A stretch of 64,000 bases of DNA from Streptomyces sp. NBC_00459 (lineage in GTDB: Bacteria; Actinomycetota; Actinomycetes; Streptomycetales; Streptomycetaceae), in NCBI RefSeq assembly GCF_036013955.1, contig NZ_CP107903.1:5208001-5272000 (forward strand), in the 5' to 3' direction. The notes beneath the pieces were generated by a model. It saw only the letters and a list, made by a program, of their open reading frames with translations, had not been told where the DNA came from and did not search any database. Both the position numbers and the translations under genes were made by a program. Shown one piece after another: positions 1-7,900 of this stretch. Each line of letters starts with the position of its first letter. Within the stretch, counting starts at the first letter, position 1.

Positions 1-176
1 GACTCGTAGCCGGCGCGGCTGAAGGAGCGGCGGGCGCCGTCTGCGGTCGGCGGGAGTTCCTGGCGTATCGAGTACGAGCCGTGCTTGCGGCTGGAGAGCT
101 TGGGGCAGTTCTTGCCGAGCGGCTTGCCAGTCTCGGGGTCACGGCAGTAGCAGCGGCGGTGGGTGGAGCCCTTCAA
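1..176 (-). CDS. Tyrosine site-specific integrase, N-terminal part (cut by window start)
   Basis: Only the first 58 or so codons are inside the window. The peptide has the Cys/Gly-rich start usual for integrases of Streptomyces integrative elements (a His-Arg-Arg-Cys-Tyr-Cys-Arg-Asp-Pro run, then Cys-Pro-Lys-Leu and a Ser-Arg-Lys-His-Gly stretch). The catalytic Arg/His/Tyr residues would lie outside. The TTG start is chosen because it overlaps the TGA stop of the upstream regulator (TTGA at 176-173) and no ATG is available, so the two genes look translationally coupled. It would recombine the element at a tRNA attachment site; a tRNA 3' fragment at 17121 is the likely far end. The family is recognised from memory of such N-termini. 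Confidence 0.8.
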   Translation of the reverse strand, partial: MKGSTHRRCYCRDPETGKPLGKNCPKLSSRKHGSYSIRQELPPTADGARRSFSRAGYE

Positions 177-853
177 AGGCGTTCCTCCGGGGTGGTGTTG
201 GGGCTGGGTTCGGGTGGGTCGACGTCGCTCAGGGCGGGTGGCAGGTGGGGTGGGGTGGCGCCTTCGTCGCGGATGTCGCGGCGGAGGTAGCGGAGGTTGT
301 ACTTGGCGGAGGCGGCCTCGTCGGCATACTTGGTCCGCCTGCGCTCGGCTTCTTCCTGCTGGGCGCGGTTGGTCGCCGTCTTGACTGCGAACCGGGCCCG
401 TTCTTCCTCTTCGAGGGCGGCCAGTGCGGTGCGTACGAGGCTGGCGTGCGCTTCGAAGTCGGGGATCAAGCCCGCGTCGTACGAGGGCATGTCCTCGTCG
501 CCGGTGAAGCGGCGTAGGGCATCCCAGGTGGGCACGAGGCTCTGGAAGGGGAGTTCCTGGGTCCGGTCGACGTAGCCGACCGGGAAGATCAGGCAGACCG
601 GGTACGTCTCCAGGGCGGCGGCCAGGACCATGACGTCCACCAGGGGAAGGCTGGCCCGGCGGCCGGACTCCATGTTGGCGATGACGTTGCGAGGGATGGG
701 ATGCCCGAGCTGCTCGCACTGGTCCGCCAAGTCCTGTGCGCTCCACCCCATCTCCTTTCTTCTCCGCCGGACTTCGCCGGCGATATTGGCCTTGACCCGG
801 TCCGTCCACTCCGGGACGTCGTCCTCATCAGCATCCACACCGTGTTGTGTCAT
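173..853 (-). CDS. XRE-family HTH regulator of the integrative element
   Basis: 226 aa. Residues about 18-75 form a Cro/C1-type helix-turn-helix (Val-Arg-Arg-Arg-Arg-Lys, Ala-Gln-Asp-Leu-Ala-Asp, Asn-Met-Glu-Ser-Gly-Arg-Arg), followed by a charged C-terminal half (about 140-200) likely to be coiled coil. This layout, directly upstream of the integrase and overlapping its start, is common in actinobacterial integrative elements, where the protein probably controls int and excision. An inverted repeat (846-862) covers its own start codon, which suggests autoregulation. Family assignment is firm; the regulated genes are inferred. Confidence 0.85.
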   Translation of the reverse strand: MTQHGVDADEDDVPEWTDRVKANIAGEVRRRRKEMGWSAQDLADQCEQLGHPIPRNVIANMESGRRASLPLVDVMVLAAALETYPVCLIFPVGYVDRTQELPFQSLVPTWDALRRFTGDEDMPSYDAGLIPDFEAHASLVRTALAALEEEERARFAVKTATNRAQQEEAERRRTKYADEAASAKYNLRYLRRDIRDEGATPPHLPPALSDVDPPEPSPNTTPEERL

Positions 854-862
854 GGAGACACA
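846..862. promoter_or_regulatory. Inverted repeat over the XRE start codon, possible operator
   Basis: TGTGTC, a 5-base spacer and GACACA form an exact 6-bp inverted repeat that straddles the ATG (853-851) of the XRE gene in the 96-bp region shared with the divergent excisionase-like gene. The position suits an autoregulatory operator. No binding data; short repeats also occur by chance. Confidence 0.35.
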
Positions 863-949
863 TTAGCTTGGTCATCCTGGTAGGTAGACGCCTGGAGCCG
901 GACGTGACGGTCACGTTCGCCGTGGGCTGTACCGAAAGGGGCGCGCTGT

Positions 950-1189
950 ATGCGCGAAGACGCGACGGCCGGGCGGATGACGGGCGCGAAAGGGATGAGC
1001 CGGGAAGAGCTGCTTGCCCTCCCTGTGTCGGTTGACCTGGAAACAGGCAACCGTGCTCTGGGGCTCGGGCGGAGCAAGGGGTACGAGTTGGCAAAGCGGG
1101 GCGAGTACCCGTGCAAGGTGCTGAGGCTCGGCAACGCCTACCGGGTCGTGACCGCGGATCTGCTCGATCTGTTGGGCCTGGCGGCGTGA
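950..1189 (+). CDS. Excisionase-like small HTH protein
   Basis: 79 aa. The C-terminal 45 residues (Gly-Leu-Gly-Arg-Ser-Lys-Gly-Tyr-Glu-Leu, then Val-Leu-Arg-Leu-Gly-Asn-Ala-Tyr-Arg-Val) match the winged HTH of MerR/Xis-type small proteins encoded beside integrases in Streptomyces elements. An AAAGGGG ribosome-binding site lies 8 bases before the ATG at 950; a second ATG at 995 would give a 64-aa version. Divergent from the XRE-int pair. Probable role: directing excision by bending att DNA, inferred from family and position. Confidence 0.7.
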   Translation: MREDATAGRMTGAKGMSREELLALPVSVDLETGNRALGLGRSKGYELAKRGEYPCKVLRLGNAYRVVTADLLDLLGLAA

Positions 1190-1422
1190 TGGGGCGGCAG
1201 ACTAGCAAACCATTCTGCGCTGAGCTGACACAGAAGCGCTGGACTGTTGCCGGGTGTGGACGTACCGTCCGTGTTCCCTCGCGATGGCCTGGTGCCCGTG
1301 AGAAGGGGGCGGGTCTCCGGCGATGCAACGCCGGAGACCCCAGCAACCCCGACCGGCCCTGGAAGAACCAACCCGGCGGCAAGGGCGCACAAGCCCGCCA
1401 CCGCCAGACGAGGAGCTGCCCC
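1190..1422 (+). promoter_or_regulatory. Structured leader before the DUF3631 gene
   Basis: 233 bases between the excisionase-like gene and the preferred DUF3631 start. It contains a perfect 12-bp stem (1311-1322 with 1329-1340) closing a 6-base loop, with no T-run behind it. An ORF is open through this stretch (from an ATG at 1189 overlapping the TGA), but its translation has no family look, and an AGGAG at 1410-1414 points to a start at 1423. The hairpin could be an attenuator, an origin element or a pause site; I cannot tell which. Confidence 0.45.
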
Positions 1423-2715
1423 GTGGAACATGCGGGAGCCGAGCCCTATTCCGACTCCGACAAGCCCTCGTGGCCGCCCGTCTCCGTCCCCGGCCAACCA
1501 GGCCGCCATGCCAGGGAGGCTCTGACGTCCGCCAACGACGTTGCGTCTGAAGCCACTTCGGCGGATCAGCCCGCAGAGGAGGCGGCGGCGCCGGATCCAG
1601 AGCCGACCCATGGCTCGGCGTTGCTGGACGAACTGCGTGCGCAGATAGCCAAGTTCGTGATCCTGCCCTCGCCGGAGGCGCTGGACGCGGTCACCCTGTG
1701 GGTGGCGGCGACACATCTGCAGCCCGCGTGGCAGCACGCGCCGCGCCTGGCGGTGGTGGGGCCGGTGAAGCGGTGCGGCAAGTCACGGCTGCTGGACGTG
1801 CTGACCGAGACGGTCCACGAGCCGATGCTCACCATCAACACCACCCCGGCCGCGGTCTTCCGGTCGATCACCGAGGAGCCGCCCACGCTCCTGGTGGACG
1901 AGGCGGACACCATCTTCGGCACCCCGAAGCAGGCGGAGAAGAACGAGGAGATGCGCGGCCTGCTCAACGCCGGCCACCAGCGCAACCGGTACGTCACCCG
2001 GGTCGTCGGCAACGACCACACCCCGCACCGGTTCGCCACCTTCGCCATGGCCGCGCTCGCGGGCATCGGTGACCTGCCCGACACGATCATGGACCGGTCG
2101 GTCGTGGTCCGCATGCGCCGTCGCGCCCAGGGGGAGCACGTCAAGCCCTTCCGCTCCCGCCGCGACATCCCCGGGCTCCACGAACTGCGGGACCGCATCG
2201 CCGCATGGGCCCGGCCGTCGCTGGACGAGGCGGCGGAGGTGGAACCGGTCCTGCCGGTGGAGGACCGGGCCGCCGACACCTGGGAACCCTTGGTCATCAT
2301 CGCCGACCTCGCTGCCGGGTCCTGGCCTCGTCGGGCCCGTACGGCGTGTGCGCGGATGGTGGCCGCAGAGGTCGAGGCGGAGGAGGAACGGCCCGGCGGA
2401 GCCCGGATTCTCGCCGACATCCGCAGGGTCTTCGCCGCCCAGCGCGAGGTGGACAGCCTCTCCACGGACGAGCTGCTGTACCACCTGCGCCAGGATGTCG
2501 AGGCGCCGTGGGCGGAGTGGGGGCGCAACGGGCTGGATGCCCGCGAACTGGCGAGGATGCTCAGCCCGTACGTCATCAAGCCCGGCAACGTCCGCCTCGC
2601 CGACGGGACCCAGCGCAAGGGCTACATGCGCAACAAGTTCCTCGACGCGTGGCGGCGCTACTGCCCCGCCGTCCACCCGGTGGACCCTGAGCCCGTCGCC
2701 ACCGCTTCGGGCTGA
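1423..2715 (+). CDS. DUF3631 ATPase-like protein (element replication/maintenance)
   Basis: 430 aa from a GTG preceded by AGGAG with 8-base spacing; an upstream in-frame ATG at 1189 would add 78 atypical residues. The body shows the DUF3631 signature: a Walker A-like Gly-Pro-Val-Lys-Arg-Cys-Gly-Lys-Ser (about residue 115), a Walker B-like Leu-Leu-Val-Asp-Glu-Ala-Asp (about 155), and the Arg-Arg-Arg-Ala-Gln...Val-Lys-Pro-Phe-Arg segment. Such proteins occur in actinobacterial integrative elements and plasmids, where they are thought to serve replication; the usual primase-polymerase partner is not visible here. ATP use is inferred from motifs. Confidence 0.75.
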   Translation: MEHAGAEPYSDSDKPSWPPVSVPGQPGRHAREALTSANDVASEATSADQPAEEAAAPDPEPTHGSALLDELRAQIAKFVILPSPEALDAVTLWVAATHLQPAWQHAPRLAVVGPVKRCGKSRLLDVLTETVHEPMLTINTTPAAVFRSITEEPPTLLVDEADTIFGTPKQAEKNEEMRGLLNAGHQRNRYVTRVVGNDHTPHRFATFAMAALAGIGDLPDTIMDRSVVVRMRRRAQGEHVKPFRSRRDIPGLHELRDRIAAWARPSLDEAAEVEPVLPVEDRAADTWEPLVIIADLAAGSWPRRARTACARMVAAEVEAEEERPGGARILADIRRVFAAQREVDSLSTDELLYHLRQDVEAPWAEWGRNGLDARELARMLSPYVIKPGNVRLADGTQRKGYMRNKFLDAWRRYCPAVHPVDPEPVATASG

Positions 2716-3086
2716 ACCCCGCGTCCCCCCGGTGGCCGTCCCTGGCGTCCCTGCCGTGATCTCGCAGGTCAAACGGCATGCAGACAAGACGGCAACCAGG
2801 GTCAAGACGGCAACGCGATCATGATGAGCGCGCTGCCTGGCCAGGACCACGTCCCGATCCGTCTCGTGCCGTCCCGCGCGTCCCCGCCGTATCGCCGCAG
2901 GTCAGGGCGTCAGCCGCCGGGACGGCACCACACCACTACGCCGTCCCGGCCGAACAGGTCGGAGAACGCCTTCGGCATCGGCCGGGACGGCAGACCGAAC
3001 CCCATGCCGTACCTGCCCTGACCTGCGCTTGCAACGGCCAAGACGGCAAAGACGGACCACACCAACAACGCCCAGGAGCACCCCGC
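2716..3086. repeat. Gene-free gap with short direct repeats
   Basis: 371 bases between the DUF3631 and DUF2637 genes. CAAGACGGCAA occurs three times (2785, 2803, 3039), and a longer imperfect duplicate (about 2736-2770 and 2866-2902, both ending in GCAGGTCA) repeats around them. The frames here read like decayed copies of the Gly/Asp-rich tail found at the end of some DUF3631 proteins, so this may be duplication debris. Iterons are an alternative. No convincing gene. Confidence 0.45.
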
Positions 3087-3881
3087 TTGACCAAGCTTTC
3101 CACCTCCAGCCGCCAGGACAACCGCCTCGACGAGGGACGGCCGATGCTGACCAAGCAGGCTGCCGAGCGATTCACGCTCATCGCAGCGGGCGTGGTCATC
3201 GTGGCCCTCACGGCCGGCGGGTTCTGGCTCTCGTACGCGCATCTCGCCGAGGTCGCCGGACAACACGGCCTCAAGAGCTCCCCGGTCCGCCAGTGGGCCT
3301 GGCCGGCGACCCTGGACGCGTTCATCGTCGCGGGTGAACTGCTCATGCTCCGCGCGGGCCTGCGCCGGGTGACCGACAAGGGGGCGATCGCTCTCACGGC
3401 CGCCGGATCGGTCGGCTCCATCGCGCTCAACGTGGCCGGTGTCAGCGGCACGGGTGGCACCGGCGCCGTGCCCCTGCTCGACTACGTGGTCGCTGCGGTT
3501 CCCCCGACCGCCGCGCTGCTGGCCTTCGGTGTCCTGATGCGGCAGATCCACCAGCTCGTCGATCAACCCGCAGGCCCTGCGGACACCCCTTCCGTACAGC
3601 CCGCCGGCATGGTGGCGACCATGTCCGCCGGGCCGCCGGAACCACCGGTCCGGGTTTCGGAGAGCAAGCCGCGCGGTGGCCGTCCAGCAAGCGCCACGGT
3701 TGAGGAACTTGTGGAGATCGGCCGGATCACTATCGCTGAGCACGGCACGCTCAGCCGGTCCCTTCTCCGGAAGGCCGTCAAGGACAGGGACTTGACGATC
3801 GGCAGTGAGCGGCAGACCGAGGTGATGGAGATCCTCCGGCCCGAAATCGAAGCTGCTGGAACAGGTCCGGACAGCAACTGA
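3087..3881 (+). CDS. DUF2637 (Spd-like) membrane protein
   Basis: 264 aa from a TTG with AGGAG 8 bases upstream. Three or four hydrophobic helices fill residues about 25-150, including the DUF2637 hallmark Phe-Trp-Leu-Ser-Tyr-Ala-His-Leu and Trp-Ala-Trp-Pro-Ala-Thr-Leu-Asp-Ala. The C-terminal 60 residues form a soluble, probably helix-turn-helix-like tail. DUF2637 proteins are the Spd (spread) proteins of Streptomyces plasmids, linked to intramycelial spread of the element. It lies just before the mobilization genes. Confidence 0.8.
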   Translation: MTKLSTSSRQDNRLDEGRPMLTKQAAERFTLIAAGVVIVALTAGGFWLSYAHLAEVAGQHGLKSSPVRQWAWPATLDAFIVAGELLMLRAGLRRVTDKGAIALTAAGSVGSIALNVAGVSGTGGTGAVPLLDYVVAAVPPTAALLAFGVLMRQIHQLVDQPAGPADTPSVQPAGMVATMSAGPPEPPVRVSESKPRGGRPASATVEELVEIGRITIAEHGTLSRSLLRKAVKDRDLTIGSERQTEVMEILRPEIEAAGTGPDSN

Positions 3882-4054
3882 CCGGAATCCCGACGGGGTC
3901 GCCGGAACCGCTTCCGGTCACCCCTGCCAGTCGGCCACCGCCCCATCCGCCCTCCGTTTATCCACACCTGTGGATGGGGCGCCGATCACCAACACCCTGT
4001 TGACCCCTCCCCGGCGCCCCACCTGCCCTTGCGACCACTTCCGGAGAACAGCTC

Positions 4055-4780
4055 GTGACACACCACCCGGACCACCTCGACCGCACTCCCGACGAGTCGA
4101 TGCTGTTGGTGAAGTCCCCTACGCTGCTGGGGCGTTTGCGGCAGGCGTTCGGACGGGCTGCCCCTGGCGGAGCCAGTAGTACCCCGAGTCCGACTCATGG
4201 CCGGTCTTCGGGGGTCTCCGCCCCGGGGGTGGCGGAGACGGCCCGGCGCCAGGGGGCGCCGTACCAGGGAGTCGGGGCCGAGGGCGGCTCCGACCTGGAC
4301 ACGCTTCACTCCGTCCAGCAAGCCGTCCTGCGCCCCGCAGACAGCCCAGCCGTCGCCGCCGGCGAGCCTGCTGTGAAGAGCGTGCAGCCCACGATCCGTC
4401 GCTTCACCGGCACCAAGCGGGTCGTGCGCGTCGGCCCGCTGCGCTTCACCGGCGACGAGCACACCCAGCTCCAGGAGGCATCCGCCGAGCACGGGTACAA
4501 GGGCGACTCCGGCTTCGCCGCCGACATCGTCCTCGCCTTCGTCACCGGCCGGTTCACCGCCAACCTGCCCCTGTCCGAGGACCGCCGCCGCACCCACATG
4601 TTCCGCGCCCAGGTGCTGCGCCAGCTCAACCGGATCGGCGTCAACGTCAACCAGATCGCCCGCGCCCTCAACAGCGACCACACCCCACCCGACATACGTC
4701 AGCGCCTGGACGAACTCCACGACCTGCTGGAACTGATCGCCGAGGCCCTCCGCCAGCCCGCCGACCCGGAGGAGGTCTGA
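4055..4780 (+). CDS. mobC: MobC-like relaxosome accessory protein
   Basis: 241 aa, GTG start with GGAG at 4043-4046. The first 110 residues are low-complexity and poorly conserved-looking. The C-terminal part (Phe-Arg-Ala-Gln-Val-Leu-Arg-Gln-Leu-Asn-Arg-Ile-Gly-Val-Asn-Val-Asn-Gln-Ile-Ala) is the classic MobC motif near residue 190-210. MobC proteins bind oriT and help the relaxase melt DNA at nic. Separated from the relaxase by 5 bases, so the two form a mob operon; oriT should be close upstream, perhaps in 3882-4054. Confidence 0.85.
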   Translation: MTHHPDHLDRTPDESMLLVKSPTLLGRLRQAFGRAAPGGASSTPSPTHGRSSGVSAPGVAETARRQGAPYQGVGAEGGSDLDTLHSVQQAVLRPADSPAVAAGEPAVKSVQPTIRRFTGTKRVVRVGPLRFTGDEHTQLQEASAEHGYKGDSGFAADIVLAFVTGRFTANLPLSEDRRRTHMFRAQVLRQLNRIGVNVNQIARALNSDHTPPDIRQRLDELHDLLELIAEALRQPADPEEV

Positions 4781-4785
4781 ACAGC

Positions 4786-6492
4786 GTGATCGCCGCCATC
4801 AAGCCAGCCGGGGCCAACACCCGGGGCCTGCTCGCGTACCTCTACGGCCGCGGAACCCACGACGAGCACTTCGACCCGCACATCGTGGTCGGCTTCGCGA
4901 TGCTCGGCATGCCCGACCCCGGCCGCGACGAGAACGCCACCCTCACCGACCTCAGCCACTACCTCGACGAGCCGGTCAACTTGCGCAACAGCGAGTTCGG
5001 CAAGCCGGTCACCGACCACGTCTGGCACTGCCCGGTCCGCGCCGCCCCCGAAGACCGCCACCTCTCCGATGCCGAGTGGGGCGAGATCGCCCAGCGCATC
5101 GTCCACGCCGCCGGCATCGCCCCCGCCGGCGACGACCTGGGCTGCCGCTGGATCGCCGTACGCCACGCCGACGACCACATCCACATCCTCGCCACCACCG
5201 TCCGCGAAGACGGACGGCGTCCCAAGCTCCACGACAGCGGCCTCCGCGTCGGCGACGCCTGCCGCGAGATCGAGAAGGACTACGGGCTGCGCCGCCTGAA
5301 GAAGGGCGACCGCACCGGCGCCCGCCGCCCCACCCAAGCCGAGATGCACAAGGCCGAACGCCTCGGCTGGGAACAGCCCAGCCCCGAGTGGCTCCAGGAC
5401 CGCGTCCGCGCGGCCATTCCCCACGTGACCAACGCCGAGGAATTCATCGCCTACCTCGAAGCCGGCGGCATCGAGGTCCAGGTCCGGCGCGGCCCGTCAG
5501 GGGACCTCCTCGGGTATGCCGTCGGCCGCCCCGGCGACGTCAACGAGGCCGGCGAGCAGATCTACCACCCCGGAAGCAAGATCTCCCCCGACCTCTCCCT
5601 GCCCAAAATCAAGGCCCGTCTCGAATCCAGCCGGCCCGAAGAACACCCCACCGCCCGCCGCAACCACCTCAGCACCCCCTTGCACCAAGCCACCGACGCC
5701 CTCGACACCGACCTCGCCGACGACACACACGCCCAGGCCCACATCACCGCCCTCGGTGAACTGATTGAAGCCACCGCCCAGAAGGCACCCGCCAATCTGC
5801 GCGCCGAACTCCAGGCCGCCTCCAAGGTGTTCGCCCGAGCCCAGCGCTCCCAGATCCTGGCGGAAGACCGTGCCGCCCACGCCCTGCGCAGCGCGGCACG
5901 CGACATCGTGCACACCGCCACAGGCCCCGACGGCAGCGCGTTCGCAGCCCTGATCGCAGCCCTCGTCTGGGCCGCCGTCGTCGCCGGGCGCTGGCACGAA
6001 GCGAAGAACCACGCCCACCAGGCCGACGCAGCCCGCCAGGCCGTCCAGCACCTCCAGACAGCTGCCGACCGTGCGCTAGCTCCGACGCTCGCCGAACTCG
6101 CAGCCCGACCGCCAAGGGAGGAGGTGCGTCGTGTTCTGGTCAGCGATGTACGAGCAGCTGTCCCCGACCACGCCGAGCGGATCCTCTCCGATCCGGCCTG
6201 GCCAGCACTCGTCACCGTCCTCGCTGACGCCGAAGCCCGCGGCCACCAACCCCATCAGCTCCTCAAGGAGGCCGCTGCGCAGCGAGAGTTGGACACTGCC
6301 CGCCAACCCGCCCGCGTGCTCATCACCCGCATTCAGCACACCGGCCGAAACCCGGCACCCAACCGCCGTGCGGAGGCCGCCCGCCGACGCTCGACCATTG
6401 CAAGCTCGACGCTTGTCCAGCAGAGCCGGGGGCCCCAGCCCTCACCGGTAGCGGCGACAACTGCTGAACAGCGGAATCAACAGCGCCGGTAG
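4786..6492 (+). CDS. HUH relaxase / mobilization nuclease
   Basis: 568 aa, GTG start 5 bases after mobC. N-terminal relaxase domain (about 1-260): candidate catalytic tyrosines in Leu-Ala-Tyr-Leu-Tyr-Gly (residues 16-21) and the metal-binding three-His motif in Val-Arg-His-Ala-Asp-Asp-His-Ile-His (about 125-133). The C-terminal 250 residues are helical, Ala/Gln-rich with one hydrophobic stretch near 390-410. It would nick oriT and pilot single-stranded DNA into a recipient using another element's secretion channel. This MobC-relaxase mode differs from the double-stranded TraB transfer of typical Streptomyces AICEs. Confidence 0.85.
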   Translation: MIAAIKPAGANTRGLLAYLYGRGTHDEHFDPHIVVGFAMLGMPDPGRDENATLTDLSHYLDEPVNLRNSEFGKPVTDHVWHCPVRAAPEDRHLSDAEWGEIAQRIVHAAGIAPAGDDLGCRWIAVRHADDHIHILATTVREDGRRPKLHDSGLRVGDACREIEKDYGLRRLKKGDRTGARRPTQAEMHKAERLGWEQPSPEWLQDRVRAAIPHVTNAEEFIAYLEAGGIEVQVRRGPSGDLLGYAVGRPGDVNEAGEQIYHPGSKISPDLSLPKIKARLESSRPEEHPTARRNHLSTPLHQATDALDTDLADDTHAQAHITALGELIEATAQKAPANLRAELQAASKVFARAQRSQILAEDRAAHALRSAARDIVHTATGPDGSAFAALIAALVWAAVVAGRWHEAKNHAHQADAARQAVQHLQTAADRALAPTLAELAARPPREEVRRVLVSDVRAAVPDHAERILSDPAWPALVTVLADAEARGHQPHQLLKEAAAQRELDTARQPARVLITRIQHTGRNPAPNRRAEAARRRSTIASSTLVQQSRGPQPSPVAATTAEQRNQQRR

Positions 6493-6541
6493 GCGGGAAA
6501 CGCTTCGTTTGCTGAGCCAGCACTGCCACGCCGGGATAGCG

Positions 6542-6567
6542 CCCTCGCCTTTCGCGGTGGTGAGGGT
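6542..6567. terminator. Possible bidirectional terminator hairpin
   Basis: A CCCTC...GAGGG stem with added GC pairs lies in the 102-bp gap between the convergent relaxase and HAD genes. It lacks a long T-run, as is usual in Streptomyces. Confidence 0.35.
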
Positions 6568-6594
6568 ACGAGCGCGTCCTGCGGCTTGTCCGCG

Positions 6595-7173
6595 TTATGC
6601 GGCTTCGGCTTCATGCGGAACGGCTGGGGCATCGGCCTGTGCACCGGGCAACAGCGCGGCCCACGCCAGGACCTCGACCAAGTGCTCGGCCAGCAGACCG
6701 ACGTGGGGATCAGGCTGGACAAGGGCGGTCGCTTGGCGGCGGGCGGTGCGTTCCGCTGCCCATTCGTGGTCGAGGACGGTGAAGTCGTCGTCGATCCAGA
6801 TGACTGGCGCGTCGCCGAGCCAGGTGTCGACGTGATCGCGTTTCCACAGATACCCGTTGGGGTGGCTGGTGGTGATCTGCGGGCGCGGGAGGTCGACGAA
6901 CGGCAGGGGTGAGAGGCCGAGGAGCGGCCCGATCAGAGTGGTGGCGTCGTGGCGCCAGCTGGTGCACCAGACGGGGATGACCAGGCCGGTCCGGATCACG
7001 TGCATGAGCAAGGGGCCATGCGCAGGGTTGAGCCAGATGGTGACCGGGTCGTCAGCGCTCCGATCAGCGGGCACGACCTCGTGCCGATTGTGGCTTGCCG
7101 GACTGGCCCCTTCGGCGTCCGGAAAAGGTATGAGGATGCCGTCGACGTCGAGCAGTAGGTAGGGCGGGCGCAT
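6595..7173 (-). CDS. HAD-like hydrolase domain protein
   Basis: 192 aa. Motif I is Leu-Leu-Leu-Asp-Val-Asp-Gly (residues 6-12), and a late Trp-Ile-Asp-Asp-Asp-Phe (about 125-131) matches the acidic motif IV, giving a HAD-type active site. The substrate is unknown; proteins of this look are annotated simply as HAD domain proteins in Streptomyces. It is the last gene of a four-gene minus-strand operon, 30 bases behind the methyltransferase, with GGGAG 6 bases before the ATG. Confidence 0.7.
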   Translation of the reverse strand: MRPPYLLLDVDGILIPFPDAEGASPASHNRHEVVPADRSADDPVTIWLNPAHGPLLMHVIRTGLVIPVWCTSWRHDATTLIGPLLGLSPLPFVDLPRPQITTSHPNGYLWKRDHVDTWLGDAPVIWIDDDFTVLDHEWAAERTARRQATALVQPDPHVGLLAEHLVEVLAWAALLPGAQADAPAVPHEAEAA

Positions 7174-7203
7174 CGGTTTCTCCCAGGGGAGCCGGGACGG
7201 GGG

Positions 7204-7899
7204 TCAGAGCTTGCGCGCGGTGATGAGGAGGGTGGTGGGCCAGCGGCCACGGTGGCGCGCGTCGTGGAACTCCTCGGCCGAGGTGAGCCAGAGCCCGGCG
7301 CGGTCGAGGTGTTTCTCCCAGCGGTCGGTGTAGAAGTCCCAGCGGGCGATGGGCAGTCGGCTGCGGTCGGGGAGGGTGACGAAGTCGCGGCGGGGCCGGT
7401 CGTCGATGGCGGGGCGTAGGCCGCCACGCTGGGGATGGGGGACAGAGAAGGCGAGAGTGCGCCCGGGTTTGAGGTGCTGGGCGATGGACGGGAGCAGAAG
7501 CTCGGGGGCTACGAGTCCGATGGCGCCGAAGACCGAGTAGACGGCGTCGAACTGCTCGTCTGTGGCTTGCAGGTAGTGCAGGGCGTGGCCTGCGACGAAG
7601 GTGAGGTTGTTCAGTCGGCCGTAGTGCGAGCGGGCTCGGCGTACTTGGAGGCCGACGAGGTCGACGCCGGTGACGTGGGCGCCGTAGCGGGTGGCGAGGT
7701 GGGCGGCGTTGTGGCCGGGGCCGCAGCCGAGTTCCAGCAGTCGCTTGTGGCGCAGGTCGGGGCCGAGGATTTCGGCGCCGGGTCCGCTGCCGGGCCGGGT
7801 TGTCCATTCCATCCGGGCGGGTACGGACAGCGGTTCGGCGGGGCTGGCCGTGGTGCGCTGGAGGGCGTGGGCGTGCCAGGGAGACGCCTGGGCGAGCAC
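7204..7899 (-). CDS. Class I SAM-dependent methyltransferase
   Basis: 231 aa from a GTG one base after the upstream kinase-like gene's stop. SAM-binding motif I is Leu-Leu-Glu-Leu-Gly-Cys-Gly-Pro-Gly (about residues 54-62), with an acidic residue ending strand 2 (Gly-Val-Asp-Leu). The overall pattern resembles small-molecule methyltransferases. Close packing with the phosphotransferase-like and HAD genes suggests one pathway, but the substrate cannot be read from sequence. Confidence 0.8.
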   Translation of the reverse strand: MLAQASPWHAHALQRTTASPAEPLSVPARMEWTTRPGSGPGAEILGPDLRHKRLLELGCGPGHNAAHLATRYGAHVTGVDLVGLQVRRARSHYGRLNNLTFVAGHALHYLQATDEQFDAVYSVFGAIGLVAPELLLPSIAQHLKPGRTLAFSVPHPQRGGLRPAIDDRPRRDFVTLPDRSRLPIARWDFYTDRWEKHLDRAGLWLTSAEEFHDARHRGRWPTTLLITARKL

Positions 7900-7900
7900 G

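Noticed and set aside
1111..1422. Longer N-terminus for the DUF3631 protein
   Set aside because: The extra residues are atypical, the stretch contains a strong hairpin, and a well-placed AGGAG supports the GTG at 1423.
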